The notes: generated by a model from the sequence alone, not told the origin. 64,000 nt of DNA from Glaciimonas soli (GCF_009497155.1 NZ_WINI01000007.1:627137-691136), one strand, 5' to 3'. Positions 1 to 9,908 are shown, counted from the stretch's first letter. Translations and numbers: made by a program.

Positions 1-146
1 GTGGTCGCTATGAAACCGTATCGGACGCGGGAGCCAGTTCGGGCAAACACAGTAGCAAATATCAGATAGTTGAAATCGCTGGTTTGTATTGGCACTTTGT
101 CGATTTGGTGTGGGTATTTATTTTTGCGTTGTTTTATCTATGGTAA
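1..146 (+). CDS. Cytochrome c oxidase subunit III family protein, C-terminal end (partial)
   Basis: The window opens inside this reading frame. Codons start at base 3 and the stop is TAA at 144-146. The visible 47 residues end in a hydrophobic helix, LYWHFVDLVWVFIFALFYLW, typical of the last transmembrane segment of haem-copper oxidase subunit III. The following gene encodes a subunit IV-like protein, which supports an oxidase operon of the inner membrane. The fragment cannot distinguish a cytochrome c oxidase subunit from a quinol oxidase or NorE-like subunit. Confidence 0.75.
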   Translation, partial: GRYETVSDAGASSGKHSSKYQIVEIAGLYWHFVDLVWVFIFALFYLW

Positions 147-159
147 GGAGGTGATCATC

Positions 160-507
160 ATGAGCGCCGATACTAAACTGCCCGCCGAACTGCCTGCAGA
201 ACAGCACACACAAGATCATCCGATCAGCTTTTATTTAAAAATCTGGGGGCTGCTCTTCGTCCTCAGTACGTTCTCCTATCTGGTTGATTATTTCAACTTC
301 CACAGCTATCTGCGCTGGGGCCTGATTTTGATTTTGATGCTAATGAAAGCGGCTCTGATCGTGGCTTTTTTCATGCATATGGCATGGGAAAGACTGGCGT
401 TGATCTTCGCCATTTTGATACCGCCGTTGTGCTTGCTGGTGCTGGTGGGATTGATGGCAACTGAGGCAGACTATACGTTTGCTACGCGCTTGCTGTTTTT
501 TCGATGA
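160..507 (+). CDS. Cytochrome c oxidase subunit IV family protein
   Basis: A small membrane protein of 115 residues. The frame is open from base 70, but ATG 160 is preferred because a strong ribosome site, AAGGAGG, lies 8 bases before it and the stop of the subunit III gene lies at 144-146. Three hydrophobic helices are visible, with FFMHMAWER between the second and third, as in prokaryotic subunit IV proteins. It is probably an accessory subunit of the terminal oxidase encoded upstream and co-transcribed with subunit III. No metal ligands are expected in this subunit. Confidence 0.8.
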   Translation: MSADTKLPAELPAEQHTQDHPISFYLKIWGLLFVLSTFSYLVDYFNFHSYLRWGLILILMLMKAALIVAFFMHMAWERLALIFAILIPPLCLLVLVGLMATEADYTFATRLLFFR

Positions 508-604
508 AATATGCTTTATGTTTTATTTTAAATAAAAAACAAACATGCTAAGTAAGGCAGCGTAGTCAGTTTAATAAAAATTACCTCAATCCAATCTGCG
601 TTGT

Positions 605-630
605 CCCCGCGTTCGCGGGAATGACGGATT
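605..630. repeat. Copy of a GTCATTCCCGCG palindromic repeat
   Basis: An intergenic inverted repeat centred on CCCGCG-TT-CGCGGG and followed by AATGACGG. Related degenerate copies lie at 11378-11420, 29941-29988, 31449-31464 and about 54431-54456. Repeats of this type are common between genes in proteobacteria. The function here is unknown. Confidence 0.6.
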
Positions 631-685
631 TTTAAAATTGATTACGTTGGATCACTTATGCACGATAAATTAAATTCGCATCCAT

Positions 686-717
686 AAAAAAACGCCCCAA
701 CTTGTGGGGCGTTTTTA
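686..717 (-). terminator. Rho-independent terminator downstream of gap
   Basis: The stem AACGCCCCAAC / TTGTGGGGCGTT is flanked by A-rich sequence on one side and T-rich sequence on the other, so it can work in both directions. It lies 51 bases beyond the gap stop codon. Confidence 0.8.
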
Positions 718-767
718 TGTTCTGTCACTTGATAGAACTAGCTGCATATTGTATGCAGCCAAAGCAT

Positions 768-1778
768 TTATTTAGCAGACATCAGCGCTACGGTTGTATC
801 GAGCATACGATTGGAGAAACCCCACTCGTTGTCATACCAGCTGGATACTTTGACCAGATTGCCGGAAACTTTAGTCAACGTTGCATCGAAGTTCGACGAT
901 GCAGGGTTGTGATTAAAGTCGACAGAAACCAGCGGCTCAACGTTGTAAGTCAATACACCTTTCAACGCGCCTTCTGATGCTTCTTTCAGAATCGCATTGA
1001 CTTCATCAACCGTAGTTTCACGCGTTGAAACGAAAGACAAATCGACCAGCGAAACGTTGATGGTTGGCACGCGAATCGCGAAACCATCCAGCTTGCCATT
1101 CAGTTCTGGCAACACCAGACCAACCGCAGCGGCTGCGCCGGTTTTGGTTGGGATCATGCTCATGGTTGCAGAACGGGCGCGGCGCAGATCTTCGTGATAC
1201 ACGTCGGTCAATACTTGATCGTTAGTGTAGGCATGGATAGTGGTCATCAAACCGTTTTCGATACCGATTTTGTCGTTCAATGGCTTAACTAATGGTGCCA
1301 GGCAGTTGGTGGTGCATGATGCATTCGAAATCACTGTATCTGTCGCTTTCAGGACAGAGTGATTAACGCCATAGACTACGGTTGCATCGACATCTTTGCC
1401 GCCTGGTGCGGAGATGATGACTTTCTTGGCGCCGCCGTGGATATGCGCGCTGGCTTTTTCTTTGGTGGTGAAAAAACCGGTACATTCCAACACGACATCA
1501 ACCTTCAACTCGCCCCATGGCAATTCAGCTGGATTACGTTGTGCAAAAACTTTGATACGGTCGCCGTTGACCACAATCGCATCGCCATCAACTGTCACTG
1601 TGCCAGGAAATTTTCCGTGGGCGGTGTCATATTGTGTCAAATGCGCATTCGTTTTTGGATCGCCCAGATCATTGATGGCGACGATTTCGATATCGTGCTT
1701 TTTGCCACCTTCGTAATGAGCGCGAAGGATGTTACGACCGATACGGCCATAGCCGTTAATTGCAACGCGAATTGTCAT
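768..1778 (-). CDS. gap: Glyceraldehyde-3-phosphate dehydrogenase, type I
   Basis: Converts glyceraldehyde 3-phosphate, NAD and phosphate to 1,3-bisphosphoglycerate in cytoplasmic glycolysis and gluconeogenesis. The 336-residue protein has the full family length. It starts with the Rossmann motif [10 protein letters not shown] and carries [12 protein letters not shown], with catalytic Cys155 and partner His182. The start is preceded by AGGAG. The gene follows tkt and a GNAT gene on the same strand. One of the four 83-nt structured elements (1829-1911) lies 51 bases upstream of the start. The downstream terminator is at 686-717. Confidence 0.97.
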   Translation of the reverse strand: MTIRVAINGYGRIGRNILRAHYEGGKKHDIEIVAINDLGDPKTNAHLTQYDTAHGKFPGTVTVDGDAIVVNGDRIKVFAQRNPAELPWGELKVDVVLECTGFFTTKEKASAHIHGGAKKVIISAPGGKDVDATVVYGVNHSVLKATDTVISNASCTTNCLAPLVKPLNDKIGIENGLMTTIHAYTNDQVLTDVYHEDLRRARSATMSMIPTKTGAAAAVGLVLPELNGKLDGFAIRVPTINVSLVDLSFVSTRETTVDEVNAILKEASEGALKGVLTYNVEPLVSVDFNHNPASSNFDATLTKVSGNLVKVSSWYDNEWGFSNRMLDTTVALMSAK

Positions 1779-1828
1779 GCTGTTTCTCCTAAGGTAAAAA
1801 TAAATCTTCTAACTAAATTAAAACTTGC

Positions 1829-1911
1829 GCAAACTTGTCCCAGCAAGGCAGACCGACGACGGCAGTACAAACGTACGGCCAGGAGCGATAACGCCGCCGG
1901 GGCAAGTTTGC
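1829..1911. repeat. Structured 83-nt interspersed element, copy 1
   Basis: The ends GCAAACTTG and CAAGTTTGC pair perfectly. In the middle is a small GTAC-AAAC-GTAC hairpin, followed by AGGAGCGATAACGCCG. Copies 2 to 4 are at 9825-9908, 17930-18012 and 61899-61973, all in the same orientation. The outer stem sequence differs between copies but remains paired. It lies between the GNAT stop and the gap start. Confidence 0.75.
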
Positions 1912-1917
1912 GTCAGT

Positions 1918-2487
1918 TTAAGCACGGATGGTGCGCCAGCCGTAGCCTGCCTCTTTCAAATCCAGTCCATCCCAATTAAATGCTTGTTCGACTAATAACT
2001 CAGCGCCGAGCTTGAGATAAAAATCACGAGCGATTTTGTTTTCTGTCAGCACCCATACCAACATATTATTCGCTCCAGCGGCGGCCAGTGCGGTGGCAAC
2101 GTGTGCCACCAGACGGCGACCGATGCCTGCGCGTTGTACTGATGGAATCAGGTACAGGGCGGATAACTCTCCGTCATAGCCGAGCTTGGATTCTTTCAAC
2201 GTATGTCCTGCCGCGAAGCCGACAATCTCGCCTTCAATTTCAGCCACAAAAACACAAGCAGCATCTGAAGAAGCGCTTAATACACGCGTCCAGATAGCTG
2301 TGCTGTCTGCCAGCGTCATGCCGTCCAGATAGGCATCTGGAATGATTCCGCGATAAGTCACACGCCAGCTATCGATGCGCACTGCCGCGATGTCTTCGGC
2401 ATCATCAACAGTGGCGCGGCGTACCGTAAAGTTTCCGACGATATTGGTGATGTCTTTAGCGACCTTTTTATTGGAAGCTACGTTCAT
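1918..2487 (-). CDS. GNAT family N-acetyltransferase
   Basis: A 189-residue acyl-CoA dependent acetyltransferase of unknown substrate. After about 20 residues the GNAT fold starts ([16 protein letters not shown]). The acetyl-CoA binding region is [17 protein letters not shown] at about residues 112-128, matching the Q/RxxGxG/A signature. The ATG overlaps the tkt stop by four bases (ATGA), so it is translated together with tkt. This coupling does not reveal the substrate: small-molecule or ribosomal-protein acetylation are both possible. Confidence 0.85.
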   Translation of the reverse strand: MNVASNKKVAKDITNIVGNFTVRRATVDDAEDIAAVRIDSWRVTYRGIIPDAYLDGMTLADSTAIWTRVLSASSDAACVFVAEIEGEIVGFAAGHTLKESKLGYDGELSALYLIPSVQRAGIGRRLVAHVATALAAAGANNMLVWVLTENKIARDFYLKLGAELLVEQAFNWDGLDLKEAGYGWRTIRA

Positions 2488-4481
2488 GCCAAAATCATCT
2501 TGGTTTTGGCCACAACGTTTTCAACCGTAAAGCCAAAGTGCTTGAACAACACGCCAGCTGGTGCCGATTCACCGAAAGTGTCGATACCAACTACTGCGCC
2601 TTCCAAACCAACGTATTTGTACCAGTACGATGTCACACCCGCTTCAATCGCTACGCGTGGCACGCCACGTGGTAACACGCTGGCTTTGTAAGCCGCATCC
2701 TGGCGATCAAATACGTCGGTGCTTGGCATCGATACAACGCGCACGGCGATGCCTTCAGCGTTTAAGGCATCCGCTGCTTTAACCGCCAATTCAATTTCTG
2801 AGCCGGTCGCAATGATCACTGCTTTTGCATTTTCAGCATCTCGTAACACATAGCCACCGCGTTGAATATCAGCGATTTGCGCTGCTGTACGCTCTTGGAA
2901 TGGCAAGTTTTGACGCGAGAAAATCAAGGTGCTTGGACCATCGTGACGCTTGACTGCGTAACCCCACGCTACCGCGGATTCAGTCGTGTCGCATGGGCGC
3001 CAGTTATCCAGATTCGGAATCAAACGCAAACTAGAAACATGTTCAACTGATTGATGGGTGGGACCATCTTCGCCCAGACCAATTGAATCGTGCGTGAACA
3101 CAAACAGCGAACGCACTTTCATCAACGCAGCCATACGCAAAGCATTGCGGCTGTAGTCAGAGAAAGTCAGGAATGTTGCGCCAAAAGGAATGTAACCGCC
3201 GTGCAGCGCGATACCGTTCATCATTGCGCTCATACCGAATTCACGCACGCCATAATTGATGTGATTGCCCCACTGATCTGCGCGTACTGCAACGCATTCT
3301 TTCCAGTTGGTTAAATTGGAGCCGGTCAAATCGGCCGAACCGCCAAGAAACTCTGGCAAAATTGGTGCCAACGCTTGGATCGCATTTTGGCTAGCTTTGC
3401 GTGTAGCGATGGTTTCTTTTTTATCTACGCAGGTAGCAATATAAGCGCTGAGTGTTGCGTCAAAATTGCCTGGCAATTCGCCCTTCATGCGACGCGTTAA
3501 TTCTGCAGCTTGCGCTGGAAATGCAGCACTGTACGCGGCAAATTGCGCATTCCATTCGCCTTCAAATTGCTGCCCTTGTTTCTTCGCATCCCATGCCTCG
3601 TATACATCGGCTGGAACTTCAAACGGCGGGTATTCCCAACCGATCGCTGCACGTACTGCGGCGATTTCTTTATCGCCTAAGGCAGCACCGTGAACTTTAT
3701 CTGTGCCAGCCAGATTCGGCGAACCTTGACCGATCACCGTTTTGCAGCAAATCAAGGTTGGCTTATCAGCCAATTTTGCTTGATGAATTGCCGCATTAAC
3801 CGCTTCAACGTTGTGACCGTCAACCGCGCGGATGACGTTCCAACCGTACGCTTCAAAACGTTTTGGAGTGTCGTCTTTGAACCAGCCTTCAACATGACCA
3901 TCAATGGAAATGCCATTGTCATCATATAAAACGATCAATTTCGACAAACGCAACGTGCCTGCCAATGAACAAGCTTCGTGCGAAATACCTTCCATCAAAC
4001 AACCATCGCCGACGAAGGCATAAGTATGGTGATCGACGACTGAAAATTCCGGGCGATTAAATTCTGCCGCCAACAGTTTCTCCGCCAACGCCATACCAAC
4101 CGCATTGGTCAAACCTTGACCCAAAGGACCGGTGGTAGTTTCGATACCTGGTGTAACGTCAACTTCTGGATGACCTGGCGTTTTGGAATGCATTTGACGG
4201 AAATTACGGATCTCGTCCATAGACAAGTCATAACCAGTCAAGTGCAATAAAGCGTATTGCAGCATAGATCCATGACCATTTGACAATACAAAGCGATCGC
4301 GATTAATCCATTTTGGATTGGCAGGATTGTGGCGATAGTGCTTGGCCCACAGAGCCACTGCGATTTCGGCCATACCCATCGGCATACCGGGATGACCGGA
4401 GTTGGCTTTTTGTACAGCATCCATTGCCAAAGCGCGGATCGCATTGGCCATCTTTGTAGTCGGGAGTGTGGTGGTGGTCAT
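2484..4481 (-). CDS. tkt: Transketolase
   Basis: A thiamine diphosphate enzyme that moves two-carbon ketol units between sugar phosphates in the non-oxidative pentose phosphate pathway. The frame is open to 4538, but the methionine at 4481 ([21 protein letters not shown]) matches the usual N-terminus and gives about 665 residues, the normal family length. Visible motifs are [11 protein letters not shown], the ThDP-binding [12 protein letters not shown], and the C-terminal domain with [11 protein letters not shown] and [15 protein letters not shown]. The gene is divergent from rsmE and coupled downstream to a GNAT gene and then gap, grouping glycolytic and pentose phosphate steps. Confidence 0.96.
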   Translation of the reverse strand: MTTTTLPTTKMANAIRALAMDAVQKANSGHPGMPMGMAEIAVALWAKHYRHNPANPKWINRDRFVLSNGHGSMLQYALLHLTGYDLSMDEIRNFRQMHSKTPGHPEVDVTPGIETTTGPLGQGLTNAVGMALAEKLLAAEFNRPEFSVVDHHTYAFVGDGCLMEGISHEACSLAGTLRLSKLIVLYDDNGISIDGHVEGWFKDDTPKRFEAYGWNVIRAVDGHNVEAVNAAIHQAKLADKPTLICCKTVIGQGSPNLAGTDKVHGAALGDKEIAAVRAAIGWEYPPFEVPADVYEAWDAKKQGQQFEGEWNAQFAAYSAAFPAQAAELTRRMKGELPGNFDATLSAYIATCVDKKETIATRKASQNAIQALAPILPEFLGGSADLTGSNLTNWKECVAVRADQWGNHINYGVREFGMSAMMNGIALHGGYIPFGATFLTFSDYSRNALRMAALMKVRSLFVFTHDSIGLGEDGPTHQSVEHVSSLRLIPNLDNWRPCDTTESAVAWGYAVKRHDGPSTLIFSRQNLPFQERTAAQIADIQRGGYVLRDAENAKAVIIATGSEIELAVKAADALNAEGIAVRVVSMPSTDVFDRQDAAYKASVLPRGVPRVAIEAGVTSYWYKYVGLEGAVVGIDTFGESAPAGVLFKHFGFTVENVVAKTKMILA

Positions 4482-4651
4482 TTTTCGCTGAATAATCTTA
4501 AGGTGAAGACGGTAAATTGACAAATCGCAGCACAACACAAATTACGAACGTGCCGCAAAGTCCGTTATTTTACCAAACCCCCGCTAACCTCGGGCCGATT
4601 CTGCGCTACCATCCCCTAGAGCACCCTAACTATTTATCTGATTATCTATCC

Positions 4652-5377
4652 ATGCCCCGTTTTTACATCCAGAATACTTTAGAAATTGGCAACACATTGC
4701 CATTACCAGAGGCTGTTTCTCACCATATTCAAGTCCTGCGCTTAGCCATCGGCTCCCCCATCACTTTATTTAATGGCGAGGGCGGCGAATACACGGCGGT
4801 CATCAGTACTTTAGAAAAAAAACGTGTCAGCGTTGAAATTAAAAATTTCTCATCACGTGAAGTCGAGCTACCCTATGCCATCACTGTGGCACAAGCGCTG
4901 CCCGAAGCATCCAAGCTGGATTGGATTATCGAAAAATCAGTTGAGTTAGGCGCAACGGCGATCCAACCACTCTCTGCGCAGCGTTGCGTAGTCCGTTTAA
5001 ATGCGGAGCGTGCTGAGAAAAAACAAGCACACTGGCAAGCGGTGATCGTCTCTGCCGCCGAACAAAGCGGTCGCAATCGCTTGCCGCATCTGGCGCCGTT
5101 AGCCTCTTTCAACGATTGGGTGTCGCAGCAAGGTTTGCATAAACGCATATTGCTTTCGCCGCGCGGCGAAGAATCGCTATCGAGTTGGGCGCGTCATCAA
5201 CCGCCGCAATCGGTTTCATTACTGATCGGCCCTGAAGGTGGCTTTACTGAAGCAGAAGAAAATGTCGCCTGTGCGCAAGGCGTCATCATGCTGGCGATGG
5301 GACCGCGTATTTTGCGCACCGAAACTGCCGGGTTAGCGGCACTGACGGCATTGAATGCAATTTGGGGCGAGATGTAA
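4652..5377 (+). CDS. rsmE: 16S rRNA (uracil(1498)-N3)-methyltransferase
   Basis: Methylates U1498 of 16S rRNA in the assembled small subunit using S-adenosylmethionine. The upstream frame is open from 4517, but the protein starts at MPRFYIQNTL, ATG 4652, giving 241 residues. An N-terminal PUA-like domain is followed by the SPOUT knot. Typical motifs are EKSVELGATAIQPL, AAEQSGRNRLP, LLIGPEGGFTEAE and the knotted GPRILRTETAGLAALTAL at the C-terminus. Its promoter lies between it and the divergent tkt gene. A strong hairpin terminator follows at 5379-5410. Confidence 0.95.
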   Translation: MPRFYIQNTLEIGNTLPLPEAVSHHIQVLRLAIGSPITLFNGEGGEYTAVISTLEKKRVSVEIKNFSSREVELPYAITVAQALPEASKLDWIIEKSVELGATAIQPLSAQRCVVRLNAERAEKKQAHWQAVIVSAAEQSGRNRLPHLAPLASFNDWVSQQGLHKRILLSPRGEESLSSWARHQPPQSVSLLIGPEGGFTEAEENVACAQGVIMLAMGPRILRTETAGLAALTALNAIWGEM

Positions 5378-5378
5378 A

Positions 5379-5410
5379 AAGACCTGCAGTACTCACATAC
5401 TGCAGGTCTC
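5379..5410. terminator. Bidirectional terminator between rsmE and the GntP permease gene
   Basis: A perfect 12-base-pair inverted repeat, AGACCTGCAGTA / TACTGCAGGTCT, with a six-base loop lies between two converging genes. The right flank is short of T residues, so efficiency is uncertain. Confidence 0.65.
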
Positions 5411-5445
5411 TATAACAACTACTCCTCAATCATCGATGGTGTTGA

Positions 5446-6795
5446 TCACACCACCATAGACAGCGCCAACGTAAACAACAGCGCTAATACCGAAATCAAG
5501 GTTTCACACACTGTCCATGTCTTGAATGTTTCAGCAACAGTCATGTTGAAATATTCTTTGACCAGCCAGAATCCACCGTCGTTAACATGCGACAAAATCA
5601 ACGAGCCGGCACCAGTAGCCAGCACCATCAACTCAGGACGCGTGCCGCCAACGCTTGCGACAATCGGCGCCACAATACCGCAAGCGGTAATCATGGCAAC
5701 AGTGGCAGAACCTGTGGCGATACGAATCAATGCAGCGACGAACCAACCTAGCAATAACGGCGACAAGTTGGCATGCGTAGCGAGCGCAACGATAGCCGTT
5801 GAAATTCCGCTGTCTTTCAGAATCTGCCCAAAGCCGGCGCCAGCGCCAACGATCAAGGTAATTCCAGCGATTGGCGCCAGACACTCGTTGGTAAATTTGA
5901 GAATCGCTTCGCGATCAAAACCACGGGCTTTACCAAAGGTGTAGAAACTCACCAGTGCAGCGATCAGCAAGGCGATAACCGAATTGCCAATCAAGCGCAG
6001 AAAATCGTTGAGGAACGTTTTTGGGGCGAAGAATACGTCTGCCCAACTACCTAACAACATCAACACAACCGGCAATAAAATCGTGAATAAAGTGATACCT
6101 AAACCTGGCAAATCACGATTGCTATCTTTTTCAACAAATTGCGCCAGGAGTGGATTTTCTGGATTTGGGAAAACAAATTTCGAAACGAGTTTAGCGAATA
6201 CAGGTCCGGCAATGATAGCGGTTGGAATACCGACGATCAACGCAAACAAAATGGTGTGACCAATGTCAGCGTTATATGCCGTGACGGCGTACAAGGCAGC
6301 CGGATGCGGCGGAATCAAACCGTGCACTACCGACAAACCGGCAACCATAGGAATGCCAACTAAAATCATCGAAGTTCCAGTGCGCTTGGCAACGTTGAAT
6401 GCGATCGGTATCAACAGCACGAATCCGACTTCGAAAAATACCGGCAAACCCACAATCAAGGCCACCACCATCATGGCCCAATGCACGTTTTTTTCACCGA
6501 AGGCACCGATCAAGGTATTCGCGATACGTTCAGCAGCGCCTGATTCAGCCATCATTTTGCCGAACATCGTTCCCAGCCCGACCACCAAAGCAATATGACC
6601 GAGCGCGCCGCCGACCCCGGTTTCATACGACTTGACGATACCAGCCATCGGCATGCCAACTGCGGCGCCCAAAATAATCGACACCACGATCAATACGATG
6701 AATGGATTCATCTTGAATTTTGCGATCAGTACCACCAACGCCATGACTGCGATCAGTGCATACAATAACAACATGTTCCCTTGCACCATCTCCAT
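5446..6795 (-). CDS. GntP family gluconate-type proton symporter
   Basis: A polytopic inner-membrane permease of 449 residues with about 12-14 hydrophobic segments and typical GntP motifs: GLPVFFEVGFVLLIP, GLIPPHPAALYAV and the C-terminal LSHVNDGGFWLVKEYF. Family members take up gluconate and related aldonic acids with protons. It is the last gene of the minus-strand operon rpiR, D-aminoacylase, ridA, permease. The neighbours suggest that the cargo is an N-acylated amino acid or amino sugar acid, perhaps N-acetyl-D-glucosaminate, rather than plain gluconate. That substrate is inference. Confidence 0.88.
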   Translation of the reverse strand: MEMVQGNMLLLYALIAVMALVVLIAKFKMNPFIVLIVVSIILGAAVGMPMAGIVKSYETGVGGALGHIALVVGLGTMFGKMMAESGAAERIANTLIGAFGEKNVHWAMMVVALIVGLPVFFEVGFVLLIPIAFNVAKRTGTSMILVGIPMVAGLSVVHGLIPPHPAALYAVTAYNADIGHTILFALIVGIPTAIIAGPVFAKLVSKFVFPNPENPLLAQFVEKDSNRDLPGLGITLFTILLPVVLMLLGSWADVFFAPKTFLNDFLRLIGNSVIALLIAALVSFYTFGKARGFDREAILKFTNECLAPIAGITLIVGAGAGFGQILKDSGISTAIVALATHANLSPLLLGWFVAALIRIATGSATVAMITACGIVAPIVASVGGTRPELMVLATGAGSLILSHVNDGGFWLVKEYFNMTVAETFKTWTVCETLISVLALLFTLALSMVV

Positions 6796-6894
6796 AACCC
6801 TCTCCTCTGTCTGAATACGCCAGTCTTGCTTTTGTTGTTACTGGCTATATGCAATACGGTTTATTTTTCGTATCAATTTTTAAAATTCATTCAA

Positions 6895-6920
6895 AATAAT
6901 TCGAACTGCTTCGAATTATT
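6895..6920. repeat. TTCGAA-rich inverted repeat between ridA and the permease gene
   Basis: AATAATTCGAA and TTCGAATTATT pair perfectly over 11 bases around a CTGC loop, and the right arm is then partly repeated. It lies just beyond the ridA stop. It may be an mRNA processing or stabilising hairpin, or a protein site. Confidence 0.5.
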
Positions 6921-6925
6921 TCGAA

Positions 6926-7309
6926 TTATTTCTTATATGCGATGCAATCCACTTCCACTTTGCAATCAACAACCATCGCCGATTGTACGCAAGCGCGCGC
7001 TGGAGGATTAGCACCAAAATATTCTTTAAACACTTTATTGAACGATTGAAAATCACGAGTATCGTCAAGCCAGACGCCACAACGGACAACGTGTTCAGGT
7101 CCGTAGCCAGCTTCAGCTAAAATTTTCAAGACATTTTTAATCGTTTGATGCGACTGAGCGACGATGCCGCCGTCAATCACTTCGCCATCGACCATCGCCA
7201 CCTGACCTGACACATACAGCCAGCCGTCGGCTTCGACAGCGCGGGCAAATGGCAAATGCTGACCGCCTGTACCGGAACCACCTTCTACACCGTAGCGTTT
7301 GATAGACAT
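6926..7309 (-). CDS. RidA family (YjgF/YER057c/UK114) protein
   Basis: RidA proteins hydrolyse reactive enamine and imine intermediates released by PLP-dependent dehydratases, forming 2-oxo acids and ammonia. The frame is open to 7375, but ATG 7309 has GGAGAG directly before it and gives 127 residues, the normal length. The core contains WLYVSGQVAM and the late-conserved ANPPARACVQSAMVVDCKVEVDCIAY, whose arginine is the usual carboxylate-binding residue. Its place beside a D-aminoacylase and opposite a PLP dehydratase-like gene fits a housekeeping role for that enzyme's intermediate. Confidence 0.9.
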   Translation of the reverse strand: MSIKRYGVEGGSGTGGQHLPFARAVEADGWLYVSGQVAMVDGEVIDGGIVAQSHQTIKNVLKILAEAGYGPEHVVRCGVWLDDTRDFQSFNKVFKEYFGANPPARACVQSAMVVDCKVEVDCIAYKK

Positions 7310-7386
7310 TTTTTCTCTCCTGTTAAATAAAAACAAATCCTTCTCCCTATTTTGAAGAAGGACTAAATCAGTCAATTTTCACACTT

Positions 7387-8877
7387 TCACTGCCGCGCTA
7401 AAAACCGCCCTGCTCTATCGCCCGTCGCGGCTTTCTCCGCACCGCCGCGATAAGACAACACACCGTTAACCCATACAGCTTCGATTCCGTCGGCGGGCTG
7501 CATCGGGTCGGTAAACGTCGCCGCATCTCGTACCGTGTCTGCATCGAATAACACCAAATCGGCCCAATAACCTACCCGAACCAAACCACGTTCTTTCAGC
7601 CCAAATCGCTCGGCCGACATACCCGTCATTTTGTTAATGGCGACCGCCAGCGGAAACAATTTTTGTTCACGACTGTAATAACCCAATACCCGCGGAAATG
7701 CGCCCCACAAGCGTGGATGCGGTAATGGGTCATTCGGCAAACCGTCGGAACCGACCACGGTTGCCGGGTGGCTGAGAATGCGATTGACATCGTCATCTTG
7801 CATGCAGTGATACACCGCGCCAGCAGGTTGCAAACGTTTCGCCGCTTCGAGCAAATCGACCTGCCACTCCGATGCAATCACCGCCAGCATTTTTCCGCCC
7901 ATTTCCGGATGAGGTTCTGACCATGTGACTTGAATATCTATGGTGTCTGTCACTTGTTTCAAATCCAGCGTGGAGGAACTGGCAGTATAGGGATAGCAAT
8001 CGCAGCCAACTACCTGATAACGCTGTGCTTGCTCCAGCGCAGCCATCACTTCACCGCTGCGTCCCCAATTTTCTACGCCAGCACACTTCATATGCGAAAT
8101 CACCACGGATACACGTGCGTGTTTGCCGATGCGAAAAGCTTCTTCCATGGCTTCCAGAATATCGGCAAACTCACTACGCAAATGCGTGGCGTAAATACCG
8201 CCTGCGGCCGCCAAAGGTGCGGCTAATGCCATCACTTCCGAAGTCGGAGCATTGATCGCATTGCCGTAAGCCAGACCGGTGCTCAGACCTAATGCACCGT
8301 GCGTCAGTGCTTCGCTTAATTGTGCGCACATCGCTGCAATTTCATCATCGGTCGCGGCGCGATCTAATTTGTCCATGTGGTTGCTGCGTAAAGCCGTGTG
8401 ACCAACCAGGGCGGCAACATTAATAGAGGGTTGCGCCTGATTGACGGCTGCAACATAGCTGGCAAAAGTTGGGTAGCTGAACGCTGCTGCCGTCCCCAAT
8501 AAATTCATAGGATCAGGCGGTATCGAATGCGGATCTTGCAGACTGACTGGCGCTGCGCTAATGCCGCAATTACCGACCACGACCGTGGTGACGCCTTGCG
8601 ACAATTTCGGCAGCATTTCTGGTTGACGAATGACATTGGTATCGTCATGCGTGTGGACATCAATAAAGCCGGGACTGAGCACTTTACCGCTGCCATCGAC
8701 TTGATGAGTAGCTTGCCAGTCATGCATTGCGCCTGCTGCCGCAATATGTTTGATTCGGCCATCAGCCAGTGCGACATCGGCAGACACATTCGTCGCAGCA
8801 CCGCTACCGTCGATCAGCGTAACGTTACGAATGATGGTGTCGTACGTTTTTTCCAATTGTGAGCTGGTCTTCATCAT
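7387..8877 (-). CDS. N-acyl-D-amino-acid deacylase (D-aminoacylase, amidohydrolase superfamily)
   Basis: A 496-residue metal-dependent amidohydrolase that removes the acyl group from N-acyl-D-amino acids. The metal and catalytic set of the family is visible: His75 and His77 in GFIDVHTHDD, Cys104 in VGNCGIS, His232 in YATHLRSE, His262 in VISHMKCAG and Asp378 in VVGSDGLPNDPLPHPR. The start lies one base after the rpiR stop and uses an AGGAG inside the end of rpiR, so the two are translationally coupled. Exact substrate is unknown; the island's kinase and aldonic acid permease suggest an N-acetyl amino sugar acid. Confidence 0.88.
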   Translation of the reverse strand: MMKTSSQLEKTYDTIIRNVTLIDGSGAATNVSADVALADGRIKHIAAAGAMHDWQATHQVDGSGKVLSPGFIDVHTHDDTNVIRQPEMLPKLSQGVTTVVVGNCGISAAPVSLQDPHSIPPDPMNLLGTAAAFSYPTFASYVAAVNQAQPSINVAALVGHTALRSNHMDKLDRAATDDEIAAMCAQLSEALTHGALGLSTGLAYGNAINAPTSEVMALAAPLAAAGGIYATHLRSEFADILEAMEEAFRIGKHARVSVVISHMKCAGVENWGRSGEVMAALEQAQRYQVVGCDCYPYTASSSTLDLKQVTDTIDIQVTWSEPHPEMGGKMLAVIASEWQVDLLEAAKRLQPAGAVYHCMQDDDVNRILSHPATVVGSDGLPNDPLPHPRLWGAFPRVLGYYSREQKLFPLAVAINKMTGMSAERFGLKERGLVRVGYWADLVLFDADTVRDAATFTDPMQPADGIEAVWVNGVLSYRGGAEKAATGDRAGRFLARQ

Positions 8878-8878
8878 C

Positions 8879-9805
8879 TTAATCTCCTAATGGCTCTCGG
8901 TTGCCATTGCCGCCAACGCCACGATGCGTATCTAAAGTGAATTTCAGACGTCGCAGCAGTTCCTGACTATGTTCTTTTTGCAGCAAAGCCAGTTCTGTCA
9001 TCAAGACGTCAAGCACCATCATCATGGCGTAGCGCGATGAAGATGGTTTGAAAATAAAATCGGTTTCCAACGATTTCACCGGCAACAACACATCGGCCAT
9101 CGCTGCCAATGGCGAACCCAGCGCAGTAATGGCAATCAATTGCACACCATATTCTTTAGCAATCGCACAACTGGCAAGTAGCTCAGGCACATTTCCAGTG
9201 GTCGACAGCACTAATATCACGTCGCTTTTGTCTATCGTCGCAGCCACCATACGCTGCAACATGGCATCGTGATAAGTTGCCACTGGACGCCCCAAACGCA
9301 GCAAACGATAACGTGCTTCGTCAGACAACATGGTCGAACCACCACCCATGCCGAAGCTATAAATCATGCGCGCTTCCAGCAAACATTGCGCGGCTCGTTG
9401 TAAAACATTCTGATTCAGCATGGCGCGATTGACTGCCAATATGTCGGCAATGTCGCCATAAATAATATCGGCCAGGTGTGCAGGCTGCGGCACTTCACCA
9501 TCGGACAGTGGGATTTCTGTTTGCAGAAAGCGTTGGCCAATGGCGACCGCCTGCGCCAGCTTCAACTTCAGATCACGCACATCGCGGCAACCCATCTCCT
9601 TGGCAAAACGCGTGACAGTGGCGACACTAACATCGGCTTGCTTTGCCAAAACGTTAATGCTGGCACTGGCGGCAAACGGTAGATCGCCTAAAATAACTTG
9701 CGCTACTTTTTGCTCCGCCAGACGCAATTGCCCGCTACGCGCGGAAATGCGCGAAACGATGTCTACAGCAATGTTTGGAGAAGGAATATCGGACATGGCA
9801 TTCAT
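8879..9805 (-). CDS. MurR/RpiR family transcriptional regulator with SIS domain
   Basis: An N-terminal helix-turn-helix domain (about residues 15-90, LAKQADVSVATVTRFAKEMGCRDVRDLKLKL) is followed by a phosphosugar-binding SIS domain (about 120-260, IYSFGMGGGSTMLSDEARYRLLRLG and VLSTTGNVPELL). The frame is open to a GTG at 9847, but that end overlaps a structured repeat. ATG 9805 or ATG 9796 is more likely, and neither has a clear ribosome site. It heads the operon with D-aminoacylase, ridA and the permease, and is divergent from the PLP enzyme gene. It probably controls both from the shared promoter and senses a sugar phosphate made by the pathway. Confidence 0.88.
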   Translation of the reverse strand: MNAMSDIPSPNIAVDIVSRISARSGQLRLAEQKVAQVILGDLPFAASASINVLAKQADVSVATVTRFAKEMGCRDVRDLKLKLAQAVAIGQRFLQTEIPLSDGEVPQPAHLADIIYGDIADILAVNRAMLNQNVLQRAAQCLLEARMIYSFGMGGGSTMLSDEARYRLLRLGRPVATYHDAMLQRMVAATIDKSDVILVLSTTGNVPELLASCAIAKEYGVQLIAITALGSPLAAMADVLLPVKSLETDFIFKPSSSRYAMMMVLDVLMTELALLQKEHSQELLRRLKFTLDTHRGVGGNGNREPLGD

Positions 9806-9824
9806 TCGTATGGTTAGGGCGTAC

Positions 9825-9908
9825 GCAAAATTGTTCCAGCAAGACACGACTACTAAGACGATACTTCAAGTACGACGAAGAGGATTAACGCCGTTGCGGC
9901 AATTTTGC
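9825..9908. repeat. Structured interspersed element, copy 2
   Basis: GCAAAATTG and CAATTTTGC form the outer stem. Inside are CAGCAAGACA, an ATAC-TTCA-AGTAC hairpin and AAGAGGATTAACGCCG. It is 84 bases long, against 83 for copies 1 and 3. Compared with copy 1, the stem base C34 has become A and its partner G has become T. The element lies 20 bases upstream of the chosen rpiR start. Confidence 0.75.

Noticed and set aside
996-1980. Long plus-strand frames opposite gap (for example 1359-1979)
   Set aside because: They are shadows of the gap and GNAT genes; their translations show no family features and lack ribosome sites.
4482-4538. Extended N-terminus of transketolase
   Set aside because: The 19 extra residues do not match the family, and overlap the opposite rsmE promoter region; start 4481 fits the family length.
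6895-6920. TTCGAA palindrome as a ridA terminator
   Set aside because: No T-tract follows on the minus strand, and the downstream permease gene is likely co-transcribed.
9806-9847. GTG start for the RpiR gene at 9847
   Set aside because: This would place the first 14 codons inside a structured repeat shared with non-coding sites; internal starts at 9805 or 9796 fit the helix-turn-helix domain.
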